Part shown: positions 9,579 to 19,997 of the stretch, piece after piece
How the letters are laid out: each line of letters opens with the position of its first letter
How positions within the stretch are numbered: the first letter of the stretch is position 1
Assembly (NCBI GenBank): GCA_902551185.1
Contig: CACDCN010000006.1
Location: 1 to 55,750, forward strand
DNA from: an uncultured SAR86 cluster bacterium
GTDB lineage: Bacteria > Pseudomonadota > Gammaproteobacteria > Magnimaribacterales > D2472
DNA: 55,750 nt
Direction of reading: 5' to 3'
Made by a program: the position numbers and the translations under genes
Notes under the pieces: model-generated
The model's database searches: none
What the model was told of the DNA's origin: nothing
What the model saw: only the letters and a program-made list of their open reading frames with translations

Positions 9579-11116
9579 TGAGTTTGGTAAAACCAAAAAT
9601 AGCTTTAATAAGTCTTTCTGATAAAACTAATATAGAAAAGATAGTAAATTTTTTAATCGAAAAAAATGTAAAGATAATATCAACCGGTGGAACCTATAAA
9701 TCTATTAAAGAAATTACAGATAATGTTATTGAAGTGTCTGAATTTACCGGTTTTGAAGAAATGATGGATGGAAGAGTTAAGACACTTCATCCAAAAATTC
9801 ATGCCGGCATCCTTTCAAGGAGAGACTCAGATATGGAAGAGCTGAAAGATAGTGGTTATGAAGCCATTGATCTTGTTATTGTAAATTTATATCCATTCAA
9901 GGAAACAATTCAACAAGACTGTTCTTTTGAAGAAGCTATAGAAAAAATTGATATTGGTGGCCCCACAATGATCAGAGCGGCTGCAAAGAATTTTAAAGAT
10001 GTTGTGGTGATATCGGATCCGGAAGACTATGACAAAATAATGGATGAATGGAATGCTAATGATGGCATTTCTTATGATCTTCGTAAGAATTTGTCACAAA
10101 AAGTTTTTGCTTTAATGTCTGATTACAATAAATCAATATCTGACTATCTAAAAGGCGATGATAAAAAGATACATGATTATATTATTAAAAAAAGTACTTC
10201 ACTAAGATATGGCGAAAATCCTCATCAATCTGCAACGTTATTCACTTTTGATAATTTAGAAAATCGAAATATTGCAAATGCTGAAATTATTCAAGGTAAG
10301 GAACTTTCTTATAATAATATCGTGGATGCGGATGCGGCATGGGAGTGTGTAAGAGAATTTATTAACCCTGCATGTGTAATAGTCAAACATGCGAATCCCT
10401 GTGGTGTTGCCGAAGCTAATTCAATTGACGATGCTTATGATTTAGCTTTTAAAACAGATCCAACATCTGCTTTTGGGGGAATAATTGCTCTTAACAAAAG
10501 AGTTAGTTTGGCTACAGCAAAAGAAATAAACTCAAGGCAGTTTGTCGAAGTTATTATTGCGCCAGAATTTGAAGAAGAAGCAATAAATGAATTTTCGAAT
10601 AAGAAAAATATTAGAATATTGAAAGTAGATATTAAACAAGATAATCCGTATCCAGGAACCATAAAAAAAGTATCTGGTGGAATTTTAGTTCAAGATGATG
10701 ATGAAAAAAGTGTAGGAATTGATGATCTGAAATGTGTCACTAAAAGACAACCGTCAAAAGATGAAATGCAGGATTTAATGTTTGCTTGGAAAGTTGCAAA
10801 GTTTGTTAAAAGTAATGCTATTGTTTATGCGAGGAAGAAAAAAACAATCGGAATTGGTGCAGGCCAAATGAGTCGTGTTGTTAGCGCAGAAATAGCTAAT
10901 CTAAAAGCAAAAGAAGAAGGTCTAGAAGTAGAAGGTGCTGTTATGGCATCGGATGCTTTTTTTCCATTTAGAGATGGCATTGATAAAGCAGCAACAAGTG
11001 GAATTGCAGCAATAATCCAACCTGGTGGATCTATAAAAGATGATGAAGTAATTGCTGCAGCTGATGAGCATAATATAGCAATGGTATTTACTGGAACAAG
11101 GCATTTTAGGCACTAA
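9578..11116 (+). CDS. purH: Bifunctional AICAR formyltransferase/IMP cyclohydrolase
   Basis: ISTGGTYK, DGRVKTLHPKIHAGIL, KHANPCGVA, SDAFFPFRDGID motifs. Confidence 0.98.
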   Translation: MSLVKPKIALISLSDKTNIEKIVNFLIEKNVKIISTGGTYKSIKEITDNVIEVSEFTGFEEMMDGRVKTLHPKIHAGILSRRDSDMEELKDSGYEAIDLVIVNLYPFKETIQQDCSFEEAIEKIDIGGPTMIRAAAKNFKDVVVISDPEDYDKIMDEWNANDGISYDLRKNLSQKVFALMSDYNKSISDYLKGDDKKIHDYIIKKSTSLRYGENPHQSATLFTFDNLENRNIANAEIIQGKELSYNNIVDADAAWECVREFINPACVIVKHANPCGVAEANSIDDAYDLAFKTDPTSAFGGIIALNKRVSLATAKEINSRQFVEVIIAPEFEEEAINEFSNKKNIRILKVDIKQDNPYPGTIKKVSGGILVQDDDEKSVGIDDLKCVTKRQPSKDEMQDLMFAWKVAKFVKSNAIVYARKKKTIGIGAGQMSRVVSAEIANLKAKEEGLEVEGAVMASDAFFPFRDGIDKAATSGIAAIIQPGGSIKDDEVIAAADEHNIAMVFTGTRHFRH

Positions 11117-12384
11117 TGAATATACTAGTAATTGGCTCTGGTGGAAGAGAACATGCTTTAGCATGGAAATGTGCTCAAGATAATTTTGTTAATCATGTTT
11201 ATGTGTGTCCTGGAAATGCTGGAACTTTTCTTGAAGACAAAGTCAGTAATATAAATCTTGATGCTAATGACTTTAAATCCATTGGAGATTTTTCTTTAGA
11301 AAAAGATATTGAACTAGTAATTATTGGTCCTGAACAACCTCTGGTTGAGGGGCTAACTGATTATTTGCATAGCAAGAATATTAAAGCATTTGGCCCCTCA
11401 AAAAATGCTGCTCAACTAGAAGGTTCGAAAACTTTCTCAAAAGATTTTTTTGTAAAATATGACATTCCAACTGCAGGATATAAATCATTTATCGATTTTG
11501 AGAGCTCAGTAAATTATCTCGATGAAATCGATTACCCAACTGTTGTAAAGGCAGATGGTTTGGCTGCTGGCAAAGGAGTAATAATTTGTCAAAATAAAAA
11601 AGAGGCCATAAAAGCATTGAACAGTATTTTTAATGACAAAGCTTTTGGATCTGCAGGCAATAAAGTTGTTATTGAAGAATTTTTAGAAGGTGAGGAAGCG
11701 TCATTCATTGCAGTTGTAAGCAAGGATAAGATTATTCCTTTGGTAACTAGCCAAGATCACAAAGCTGTTGGTGACGGTGATGTTGGTTTAAACACTGGTG
11801 GTATGGGGGCATATTCGCCTGCACCAATAGTTAGTGATGAAATTCATCAAAAAATTCTTGAGCAAGTAATGCAACCGACAATGAAAGGCTTAATTGAAGA
11901 AGGCTCTCCTTATCTAGGCTTTCTTTATGCCGGCTTAATGATTAAAAATAATGAAATTAAAGTATTAGAATTTAATTGTAGATTTGGTGATCCTGAAACT
12001 CAGCCAATTTTACTTAGATTAAAATCAAGTTTAGTTAACTTATGTTTAGCAGCGATTAATAATACTCTTGATTCATATGATATCGAATGGACTCAAGCAC
12101 ATTCTTGCGGAGTAGTTATTGCCTCGAAAGGATACCCCAAGAATTATGAATCAAACAAAGAGATTCAGATTAATATTGATGATGAAAATGATACTAAATT
12201 ATTTCATGCGGGAACTAAGTATGAAAATAATAAAATTCTCACTAGCGGAGGAAGAGTATTTTGTGCAACAGCTTTAGGTGTTGATTTGAAAGAAGCTCAA
12301 CAAAACGCATATAATTTAGTAAATAAAGTTGATTTCGAAGGTGCTTTCTATAGGAAAGATATAGGATATAAAGGTATTAAATGA
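11116..12384 (+). CDS. purD: Phosphoribosylamine-glycine ligase
   Basis: NILVIGSGGREHALAWK, GPEQPLVEGL, LNTGGMGAYSPAP. Confidence 0.98.
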   Translation: MNILVIGSGGREHALAWKCAQDNFVNHVYVCPGNAGTFLEDKVSNINLDANDFKSIGDFSLEKDIELVIIGPEQPLVEGLTDYLHSKNIKAFGPSKNAAQLEGSKTFSKDFFVKYDIPTAGYKSFIDFESSVNYLDEIDYPTVVKADGLAAGKGVIICQNKKEAIKALNSIFNDKAFGSAGNKVVIEEFLEGEEASFIAVVSKDKIIPLVTSQDHKAVGDGDVGLNTGGMGAYSPAPIVSDEIHQKILEQVMQPTMKGLIEEGSPYLGFLYAGLMIKNNEIKVLEFNCRFGDPETQPILLRLKSSLVNLCLAAINNTLDSYDIEWTQAHSCGVVIASKGYPKNYESNKEIQINIDDENDTKLFHAGTKYENNKILTSGGRVFCATALGVDLKEAQQNAYNLVNKVDFEGAFYRKDIGYKGIK

Positions 12385-13016
12385 GCATTCTAAATAATAT
12401 TGTTAACGAGCTAGATATAGCATTAAGAACTTTATCTAATAAGAAAAGTGGTACTGATAGACAATACCCGCCTGACCCTAAAGAAAAAAATTCAGAAGAA
12501 TTGTCAAACAAAGAAAAAGATCTTTCAATTCAAATGATGCGAATTAATCATGCTGGTGAGGTTGCAGCTCAAGCTTTGTACAGAGGTCAAGCATTCGTAT
12601 GTAAAGATCCAAAAATAAAAGAACATTTAATTCAAGCAGGAGAAGAAGAAACTGATCATTTAATATGGTGTAAAAAGAGATTAGATGAACTAGGTGGACA
12701 AAGCTCTATATTAAATCCTTTATGGTACGGTGGTTCTTTTGCAATTGGTTCTATATTTGGATTGCTAGGGGAAAAAACCAGCCTTGGTTTTGTTGAAGAA
12801 ACAGAGAAGCAAGTTGTTATTCATCTTCAAAAACACTTAGATAAAATATCTAGCAAGGATAAGGAAACAATTGAAATACTTAGAACAATGCAAGAAGATG
12901 AGGATCTTCATGCGGGACAAGCCAATGAGTCTGGAGCGGAAGAGCTAGAATCTCCTACAAAAAAAATAATGGAAACAACTGCCAAAATCATGACCTCCTC
13001 GAGTGCTTACATATAA
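12381..13016 (+). CDS. coq7: 2-polyprenyl-3-methyl-6-methoxy-1,4-benzoquinone monooxygenase (Coq7)
   Basis: MRINHAGEVAAQALYRGQA and EEETDHLIWC di-iron motifs. Confidence 0.95.
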   Translation: MSILNNIVNELDIALRTLSNKKSGTDRQYPPDPKEKNSEELSNKEKDLSIQMMRINHAGEVAAQALYRGQAFVCKDPKIKEHLIQAGEEETDHLIWCKKRLDELGGQSSILNPLWYGGSFAIGSIFGLLGEKTSLGFVEETEKQVVIHLQKHLDKISSKDKETIEILRTMQEDEDLHAGQANESGAEELESPTKKIMETTAKIMTSSSAYI

Positions 13017-13028
13017 TATTCAAGCCAA

Positions 13029-14369
13029 ATGAATCAAACTTCTAAAGATACCAATTCAGCATTAAATATGCGAAAAGTTGCTTTAACTGCCCTTGCTGGC
13101 ACTAGCATTGAATGGTATGACTTCTTTCTTTATGGTGCAGCAGCAGCACTAATTTTTCCAACTGCATTCTTTGGCGAAGTTAATCCATCTACCGCATTAA
13201 TATTATCTTTATTAACTTTTGCAGCAGGATTTATTGCTAGGCCAATTGGTGGAATTATATTTGGTCATTTTGGAGACAAAATTGGAAGAAAAAAAACTCT
13301 TGTTATTGCCTTGATACTAATGGGAGTTGCTTCAACTTTAATTGGGCTTCTCCCAACTTATGCAATGATTGGTGTGGCAGCGCCAATAATATTAACGATA
13401 CTAAGATTTGCTCAAGGATTGGCCATTGGTGGTCAATGGGGTGGAGCAATGTTACTTGTCACTGAAAGCGCCCCTTCAAATCAAAGAGGATTTTATGGCG
13501 CTTATGCACAAGCAGGTGTTCCAATCGGAGTGATCTTGGCCAATCTTGCTTATATAATCACGGGTTCTTTAATGTCAGATGAGTCTTTTTATGTTTGGGG
13601 ATGGCGAATTCCTTTCTTAGCTAGCGCAATACTTATAGGTCTTAGTATGTATATTCAATTAACTATGGAAGATACTAAGGCTTTCCAAGAACTTCAGGCT
13701 GCAAGAGAAAATCAACAAAATAATGGCAATCAAAACAGTAATGCAATAAAAAAATCTCCAATCATAGAAGCTATAAAAAAATATCCAGGAAGAATTTCAC
13801 TTGCAGCTGGGGCTTTTTTATCAGTTCAAGTCACTTTTTATATATTAATTGCTTTCATGCTTGCCTATGGTGTCACAAGTGCTGGCATGGAAAGAGATGA
13901 GATGCTATTTGCAGTCTTGATTGGTTCCGCAATTATGACACCAGCCCTTTTCTTTTTCTCCTCATACTCAGATAAAAATGGTCGTAAAGGCATTTTCATA
14001 ATGGGTGCTGTTTTGACTGCTATCTGGTCATTTGCATTATTTCCGCTTGTCGATACTGGAAATTTCTGGCTCTGCGTTCTTGGTATAACTGGCGGATTAG
14101 TATTTTTATCTATGATGTATGGGCCTCAAGCAGCATTCTTTACAGAATTATTTACTACTGAAGTGAGATATTCAGGTGCGAATTTAGGGTATCAAACTGG
14201 GGCAATATTAGGAGGAGCTTTCGCACCTACAATCGCAACAATGTTATGGACAGATTTTGATATATTTTGGGTATCTGTTTATATAGCTTTTGCATCTCTT
14301 TTAACTGTTTTTTCAGTGATGGCACTAACTGAAACATACAAAACAGATCTTAATAGAAAAAATATCTAG
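13029..14369 (+). CDS. MFS transporter, metabolite:H+ symporter (MHS) family
   Basis: GTSIEWYDFFLYGAAAALIFP, GHFGDKIGRKKTL, LAIGGQWGGAMLL typical of MHS. Confidence 0.9.
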   Translation: MNQTSKDTNSALNMRKVALTALAGTSIEWYDFFLYGAAAALIFPTAFFGEVNPSTALILSLLTFAAGFIARPIGGIIFGHFGDKIGRKKTLVIALILMGVASTLIGLLPTYAMIGVAAPIILTILRFAQGLAIGGQWGGAMLLVTESAPSNQRGFYGAYAQAGVPIGVILANLAYIITGSLMSDESFYVWGWRIPFLASAILIGLSMYIQLTMEDTKAFQELQAARENQQNNGNQNSNAIKKSPIIEAIKKYPGRISLAAGAFLSVQVTFYILIAFMLAYGVTSAGMERDEMLFAVLIGSAIMTPALFFFSSYSDKNGRKGIFIMGAVLTAIWSFALFPLVDTGNFWLCVLGITGGLVFLSMMYGPQAAFFTELFTTEVRYSGANLGYQTGAILGGAFAPTIATMLWTDFDIFWVSVYIAFASLLTVFSVMALTETYKTDLNRKNI

Positions 14370-14383
14370 TACTTAATCATATT

Positions 14384-15937
14384 ATGAAAAAAATATTATT
14401 TAGTTTGTTTGTCTCTTGTTTCTTGAATGTTAATGCTCATCAAAATTGGAATGGAAAAAATTTTTCTGAAATGGCTCATTTACCCTCTCCCTTACCAGAT
14501 AGAGTTGTTTTGACGTGGAATGATGATCCAGCTACAACTCAGTCAGTAAATTGGCGAACTGATATTTCAGTAAAAAAAGGTTTTGCTCAAATAGCTATAG
14601 CTAATGCTAATGGAAGAACTTTAAGATCAAAGAAGTTTGATGCAAAAACAACTTACTTTAAAAGTGATATTAATGAGGCGCACTATCATAGTGTTACTTT
14701 TAAAAACCTTGAAGAAGACACTTTGTATGCTTACAGGGTTGGTGATGGAGTCAATTGGACTGAATACTATCACTTTAGAACTGCAAGCTCTAAAGAAAAA
14801 CCATTTAGTTTTATTTATTTTGGAGATGCGCAAAATGAAGTGAAGACACACTGGTCAAGAGTTTTTAGAGAGGCTTTTCGAGATGCTCCTAGAGCAGCAT
14901 TCACTCTTCATGCAGGAGATCTTGTCGATGAGCATGATATGGATGCTCAATGGGGTGAATGGCATCAGGGACCTGACTGGGTAAATGGAACTATTCCAGT
15001 AATAGCGACACCTGGAAATCATGAATATCAATCAGGATCTGATGCAAAGCGAATTTGGAGAACAAAAACTGGTGAAAATATTAATATAGATATTATTTCT
15101 TATAAGAACGATACTCCTTCAACATTTGAAGCTGTAATTCAAGATTCAAATGGTCAAAAAGGAGTTATTAAAATAACCGGTTCTGGCGAAATAGTCGCCG
15201 TTGATGAGGGTATTGAGATAATTACAGGTTTTTCTGATATAGATCTTGTTAATAAGTTTATCTTTGGAGGTAAAGCCCCACTTTACGATCGTTTAAGAAA
15301 TAAAACTGAAATCAAAACTATCAGCAGTCATTGGAGACCTCAATTTTCATTTCCAATTCAAGAAGTGCCAGACAATCGTATGAAGGAAACTGTTTATTAT
15401 TTAGACTACCAAGGTGTACGTTTCATTTCTTTAGACTCAAATATTGAAACTGAAAAACAAGTCTCATGGTTAAGAAAAACTCTTGAAGATAATCCTAATC
15501 GTTGGACAATTATGACTTTTCATCATCCAATGTACTCGCCAGCCTCCACTAGAGACAATAAAGAAATGCGTCAACAATGGAAACCTCTTTTAGATGAATT
15601 TAAGGTTGATTTAGTTTTAAGTGGTCATGATCACGCCTACTCAAGAACCGGTCTTGTTGACTCAAAAGACATTAAGAATATTCCAACTGGCTATCAACAA
15701 GCCTATGATCCGAAAATTGGGACTGTGCATGTTGTTTCAGTAAGCGGTCCTAAGATGTATAAAATTACTAAAGGTAATTACGCAAAAAAACTTGGTGAAA
15801 ATACCCAGCTTTACCAAATAATTGATATAAAGGAAAATGAATTAAGATTCCGTGCATATGATGCTACTGGAGAATTGTATGATGAGTTTCTAATACAAAA
15901 ACAAGCGGGAAAGCCAAATCTATTAGTAGAAAAGTAA
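14384..15937 (+). CDS. Secreted purple acid phosphatase-like metallophosphoesterase
   Basis: Signal peptide; Fn3-like N-domain; FGDAQ, AGDLVD, GNHEY, FHHPMYS, GHDHAYSRT motifs. Confidence 0.88.
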   Translation: MKKILFSLFVSCFLNVNAHQNWNGKNFSEMAHLPSPLPDRVVLTWNDDPATTQSVNWRTDISVKKGFAQIAIANANGRTLRSKKFDAKTTYFKSDINEAHYHSVTFKNLEEDTLYAYRVGDGVNWTEYYHFRTASSKEKPFSFIYFGDAQNEVKTHWSRVFREAFRDAPRAAFTLHAGDLVDEHDMDAQWGEWHQGPDWVNGTIPVIATPGNHEYQSGSDAKRIWRTKTGENINIDIISYKNDTPSTFEAVIQDSNGQKGVIKITGSGEIVAVDEGIEIITGFSDIDLVNKFIFGGKAPLYDRLRNKTEIKTISSHWRPQFSFPIQEVPDNRMKETVYYLDYQGVRFISLDSNIETEKQVSWLRKTLEDNPNRWTIMTFHHPMYSPASTRDNKEMRQQWKPLLDEFKVDLVLSGHDHAYSRTGLVDSKDIKNIPTGYQQAYDPKIGTVHVVSVSGPKMYKITKGNYAKKLGENTQLYQIIDIKENELRFRAYDATGELYDEFLIQKQAGKPNLLVEK

Positions 15938-15952
15938 TCTAATATATCGTAA

Positions 15953-16504
15953 TTACTTCCATTTAATATTGCATCCCATTGATGGAAATTGTTCTAAACT
16001 TATTTCTCTTTCACTAAGTAAGTTTTCTATAGCATCTCTAAGATCCTTGCCAGATGGTAGGATTGCTGAATTGGGAGAACTTTCATCTAATCTTCCACGA
16101 TAAACAAGTTTCCTATTGTTATCAAAAAGATAGAATTCTGGAGTGCATTCAGCTTTATAAGCTTTTGCTACCATCTGAGTTTCATCAAAGAGGTAAGGAA
16201 ATGATAGGCCCAATTCTTTCCATAAATCTTGCATATGTTGGGGGCCATCCTGAGGATAGTTATCTATATCATTTGAACTAATTGCAACCATATTAATTTG
16301 ATCTTTATAATCTTTATCAATCTTTTGTATTTCAGAATGATAATGAATAACGTAAGGACAATGATTGCATATAAACATTATTAAAGTAGGTTTCGAAATC
16401 TCAAGCTCATCTGATGAAAAATTCTTTTCTGAAACTGTATCAATAAGTTCAAATGCTATCAGTTTCGTTCCTAATAGAAGCATACTTGAATAAGTTAAAG
16501 ACAT
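15953..16504 (-). CDS. Thioredoxin-like/AhpC-TSA family redoxin
   Basis: FICNHCPYVIHYHSEI motif of the thioredoxin family. Confidence 0.85.
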   Translation of the reverse strand: MSLTYSSMLLLGTKLIAFELIDTVSEKNFSSDELEISKPTLIMFICNHCPYVIHYHSEIQKIDKDYKDQINMVAISSNDIDNYPQDGPQHMQDLWKELGLSFPYLFDETQMVAKAYKAECTPEFYLFDNNRKLVYRGRLDESSPNSAILPSGKDLRDAIENLLSEREISLEQFPSMGCNIKWK

Positions 16505-16511
16505 AAAAATA

Positions 16512-17681
16512 TTATAAACTCATTTGTTGCCACTTTACTGGCACACCTTCCAATTGATATCTATTGGACTCCTCTCTTAATTTTTCATACTCAGTTTTTG
16601 ATGAATAGACGGTAACTATTAGAGCATTTTCTTTATTTGCAGTAATTCTAAGTACGCGCCCCATTCTTTGGATTCTTTGTCTTTTTGATGATGATGCACT
16701 CAGAATCATTGCCCCATCAGCTTCTGGCATATCAAACCCTTCATCTAATGCAGTGCAACTTACAAGAACATTTAATTTACCAGCCTTAAAACTATCTAAG
16801 TTCTCTTGCCTTTCATTATCTTTTAAATCTGTATTATAAATACCAGATTTGAAACCTTTTTTGTTAATAATTGTATTAAATTCTTTTGCTTGCTTTTTAT
16901 TCTCTGTGAAAACTATCCAGCTATCTCTTTTATACTTTTGAATTAATTCAACACCATATGGAATTCTGTTTTTTGAATTTTTAATTAATCTAGCTCTATT
17001 GAATATCAGCATCTTTAATGGATAATCATCCATATTATTGCCCCCAATTGTCGCGGCCCTTCTTTGGATGCTTTTGGTAAATTTCTTATATTTATCTTCT
17101 TCTTCTGGTAATAGTGCGGCGTAACCATATAAGAGCTTAAAATTAACTATTACCTCATCTTCTCTAGCATCAATATAGTCGTAATCAAAAATAATATCCC
17201 CAAGTATTTTTTTGATAATAATATAAAAATTATCATCATAATCTCTTTCTGGTGTTGCAGATAAGCCTAAAGTTGCATGCCAATTATTAGTTAACATATC
17301 ACCTCTTTTTTCCGTTCCAATCTTATGGCATTCATCAACAATTAAAAGCGTTTCTTTGGCATCGATATCAGCAATAATATTTTTTAATGAGTCTATCGTT
17401 GTTACGCATAGTTTTCTTATTTTTAAGGCTTGTTCTCCCCCTCCATTCAGAGATATTTCTTTATCGCTAAAGTCTTGAGAAAGACTCTCATACCATTGAT
17501 CTAAAAGAGCAATTGATGGAACAACAATTAAAATAAATTTGCTTGGATTTTCTTCTAAATATTTTTTTAAACAATGAATCGCAAAAAATGTCTTTCCACC
17601 CCCAGTAACAACCTTAACAATTCCTTTTTTTTTGGCCCACCATAATGGGAAAGCTTTTTCCTGCCATTCCCTTAATTTCAA
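16512..17681 (-). CDS. SSL2/XPB-like superfamily 2 DEAD/DEAH-box helicase
   Basis: VTGGGKTFFAIH Walker A, DECH box, LGLSATP, QRIQRMGRVLR motif VI. Confidence 0.88.
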   Translation of the reverse strand: MKLREWQEKAFPLWWAKKKGIVKVVTGGGKTFFAIHCLKKYLEENPSKFILIVVPSIALLDQWYESLSQDFSDKEISLNGGGEQALKIRKLCVTTIDSLKNIIADIDAKETLLIVDECHKIGTEKRGDMLTNNWHATLGLSATPERDYDDNFYIIIKKILGDIIFDYDYIDAREDEVIVNFKLLYGYAALLPEEEDKYKKFTKSIQRRAATIGGNNMDDYPLKMLIFNRARLIKNSKNRIPYGVELIQKYKRDSWIVFTENKKQAKEFNTIINKKGFKSGIYNTDLKDNERQENLDSFKAGKLNVLVSCTALDEGFDMPEADGAMILSASSSKRQRIQRMGRVLRITANKENALIVTVYSSKTEYEKLREESNRYQLEGVPVKWQQMSL

Positions 17682-18427
17682 AAAAGATCTCCTTTCATCA
17701 AACTTTCGCCAATTAGAAAGACATTAATGTTATGTTCTTTAAGTTTATCTATATCTTTTTGACTTTTGATCCCAGACTCAGAGACAAAAATATTATCTTC
17801 TTTGAATTCTTTTCTAAGCCTTATCGAATGCTCAATGTCTACTTCAAATGTTTTCAAATTCCTATTATTAACTCCTATAATTGCTTTGGAGAAATTTTTA
17901 ACTCGTAGTAACTCATCTTCATCATGAACTTCTATGATGTAATCTAAACAGAGTTTGTCAGCAATTTGTGAAAATATTTTTAATTCTTCATCATTTAATA
18001 TGCTGGCTATCAATAAAATACAGTCTGCTCCTATAAGTTTGGACTCATAAATTTGATATTCATCAATAATGAAGTCTTTTCTTAGTATTGGCAAATTTGA
18101 AGCATTTTTTACATCAATTAAGTATTGAACATCTCCCTGAAAGTAATCTTCTTCAGTAAGAATTGAAAGTGCAGAGGCACCAAATAATTCATATTCTTTT
18201 GCTTTTGATACTGGATCAAAGTCTTTGCTTATTAATCCTGCGCTAGGTGATGCTTTTTTTATTTCAGCAATGATTGATTCACTTTTTCCTTCTAAACTTT
18301 TTTTAAAGATATTCTTTCCAAGATTATCCATGTCAATTTTTGACAATAAATCATCAAGGGATTCTTTTAGCTTTTTATCCTCAAGTTTGGATCGAGTATT
18401 AGCTACTATTTCATCAAGTATGTTCAT
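17678..18427 (-). CDS. trpC: Indole-3-glycerol phosphate synthase
   Basis: IIAEIKKASPSAGLI, LSILTEEDYFQG, ILRKDFIIDEYQIYE, IIGVNNRNLKTF. Confidence 0.97.
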   Translation of the reverse strand: MNILDEIVANTRSKLEDKKLKESLDDLLSKIDMDNLGKNIFKKSLEGKSESIIAEIKKASPSAGLISKDFDPVSKAKEYELFGASALSILTEEDYFQGDVQYLIDVKNASNLPILRKDFIIDEYQIYESKLIGADCILLIASILNDEELKIFSQIADKLCLDYIIEVHDEDELLRVKNFSKAIIGVNNRNLKTFEVDIEHSIRLRKEFKEDNIFVSESGIKSQKDIDKLKEHNINVFLIGESLMKGDLF

Positions 18428-19434
18428 TTTTTATTAGAAACTCTCACATAGTCCGCTAACTTTTGAGCTGCCTTACCATTATTCATAAGCTCGAATGACA
18501 TCTCGACTCCATCATTTATTGTGTTCGTAATATTCGATATATATAAAGCTGCTCCGCTATTAAGAGCGATCATATCTTGAACTGCAGAGTTTTTTCCATT
18601 AAATGCTTCATTTACTAATCCTAAGCTTTCTTTAGATGAGTTAGCAACAATTTCATCATATGATGCAAGATTTAATCCAAAATCTTTTGGAGAAATTTTA
18701 TATTGATTGATTTCATGTTCTTTAAGCTCAGATACTAAGGTTTCAGAACAAATTGAAATTTCATCAAGTCCGTCATCTCCATGAACAACTAATACATGTT
18801 CCATATCAAGATTTTTAGCAACGTTAGAAAATGTGCTAACTAAATTCTTGTCATAAACACCTAAAACTTGTTTTTTGGCTCCACATGGATTGGTGTGTGG
18901 TCCTAGTAAATTAAAAATTGTTTTTTCTGCAATCTTTTGTCTTACAGGCATTACATATTTCATTGCTTGGTGATGAAGGGGTGCAAACAAAAAAATAAAT
19001 CCAACATCTTCAAAAATTGCCTTTAATTTATTTCTATCATGGCTGATATCAGCACCTGACTCTAAAAGAAAGTCTGCACTTCCAGACTTACTTGATATTG
19101 CCTTGTTACCGTGTTTTGTAATTTTTGCACCGCCAGCTGCAGCAACAAATGATGATGCAGTTGAGCAATTAAAAGTATGTAATCCAGTTCCCCCAGTTCC
19201 ACAAGTATCTATTTGCGATCCATCTCCAATATCAAATTTAAGAGATTTATCTTTCATGACAATTGCTGCTGCAGTAATTTCATCTTCTGTTATGCCTTTC
19301 TTATTTAGACCTAAAAGAAAAGATTCAATATCTTCTTCAACAATCATACCTGTCATAATCTTATTAATTGCTTCTTGCATTTCTTCTAAATTAAGATGTT
19401 TATTACTGTTTAATGCTTTTATAAAATTCTTCAT
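18424..19434 (-). CDS. trpD: Anthranilate phosphoribosyltransferase
   Basis: DTCGTGGTGLHTFNCST, KHGNKAISSKSGSADFLL. Confidence 0.97.
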   Translation of the reverse strand: MKNFIKALNSNKHLNLEEMQEAINKIMTGMIVEEDIESFLLGLNKKGITEDEITAAAIVMKDKSLKFDIGDGSQIDTCGTGGTGLHTFNCSTASSFVAAAGGAKITKHGNKAISSKSGSADFLLESGADISHDRNKLKAIFEDVGFIFLFAPLHHQAMKYVMPVRQKIAEKTIFNLLGPHTNPCGAKKQVLGVYDKNLVSTFSNVAKNLDMEHVLVVHGDDGLDEISICSETLVSELKEHEINQYKISPKDFGLNLASYDEIVANSSKESLGLVNEAFNGKNSAVQDMIALNSGAALYISNITNTINDGVEMSFELMNNGKAAQKLADYVRVSNKK

Positions 19435-19997
19435 GTCATGTTTATGAAATTATCAATCAATTTTTTACCATTTTCAGTATCAATCGACTCTGGATGAAAT
19501 TGAACACCATATATAGGTTTCTCCTTATGCTCAATACCCATAATAATATCTTTATTATTATTTAAAGTAGCGGTTACTTTAAGCTCATCAGGTAAAGAAT
19601 CTGAATCTATAATGAGGCTATGATATCTAACTACTTCATAAGGACTTTCAATGTCTTTAAACAATAAACTATCATTATGATTAATGCTTGAAGTTTTGCC
19701 ATGAAAAACCTCTGGTGCTTTAATAATTTTCCCACCAAAAGCAACTCCAATAGATTGATGTCCCAAACAAACACCAAGAATTGGTGCCGTTGAAGATTGA
19801 ATTAACTCAACTGATACACCAGCTTCATTTGGAGTGCATGGTCCTGGTGATATGACTATTTTGCTAGGCTCCAACTCTAATATTTGATTTACAGACATCT
19901 CATCATTTCTGATTACTTTTATGCCTTCTTTGTGTTCGCCAATATAGTGAACTAAGTTATAAGTAAAACTATCGTAATTATCTAGAACAATGATCAT
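19431..19997 (-). CDS. trpG: Anthranilate synthase component II (glutamine amidotransferase)
   Basis: MIIVLDNYDSFTYNLV internal start is more plausible than the ORF-track start at 20054; SPGPCTPNEAG, GVCLGHQSIG, VQFHPES. Confidence 0.94.
   Translation of the reverse strand: MIIVLDNYDSFTYNLVHYIGEHKEGIKVIRNDEMSVNQILELEPSKIVISPGPCTPNEAGVSVELIQSSTAPILGVCLGHQSIGVAFGGKIIKAPEVFHGKTSSINHNDSLLFKDIESPYEVVRYHSLIIDSDSLPDELKVTATLNNNKDIIMGIEHKEKPIYGVQFHPESIDTENGKKLIDNFINMT

Noticed and set aside
15938-15958. AAGTAAT...ATTACTT hairpin between the convergent phosphatase and redoxin genes
   Set aside because: Short AT-rich stem with a long loop and no clear T-tract; could be chance in AT-rich DNA.
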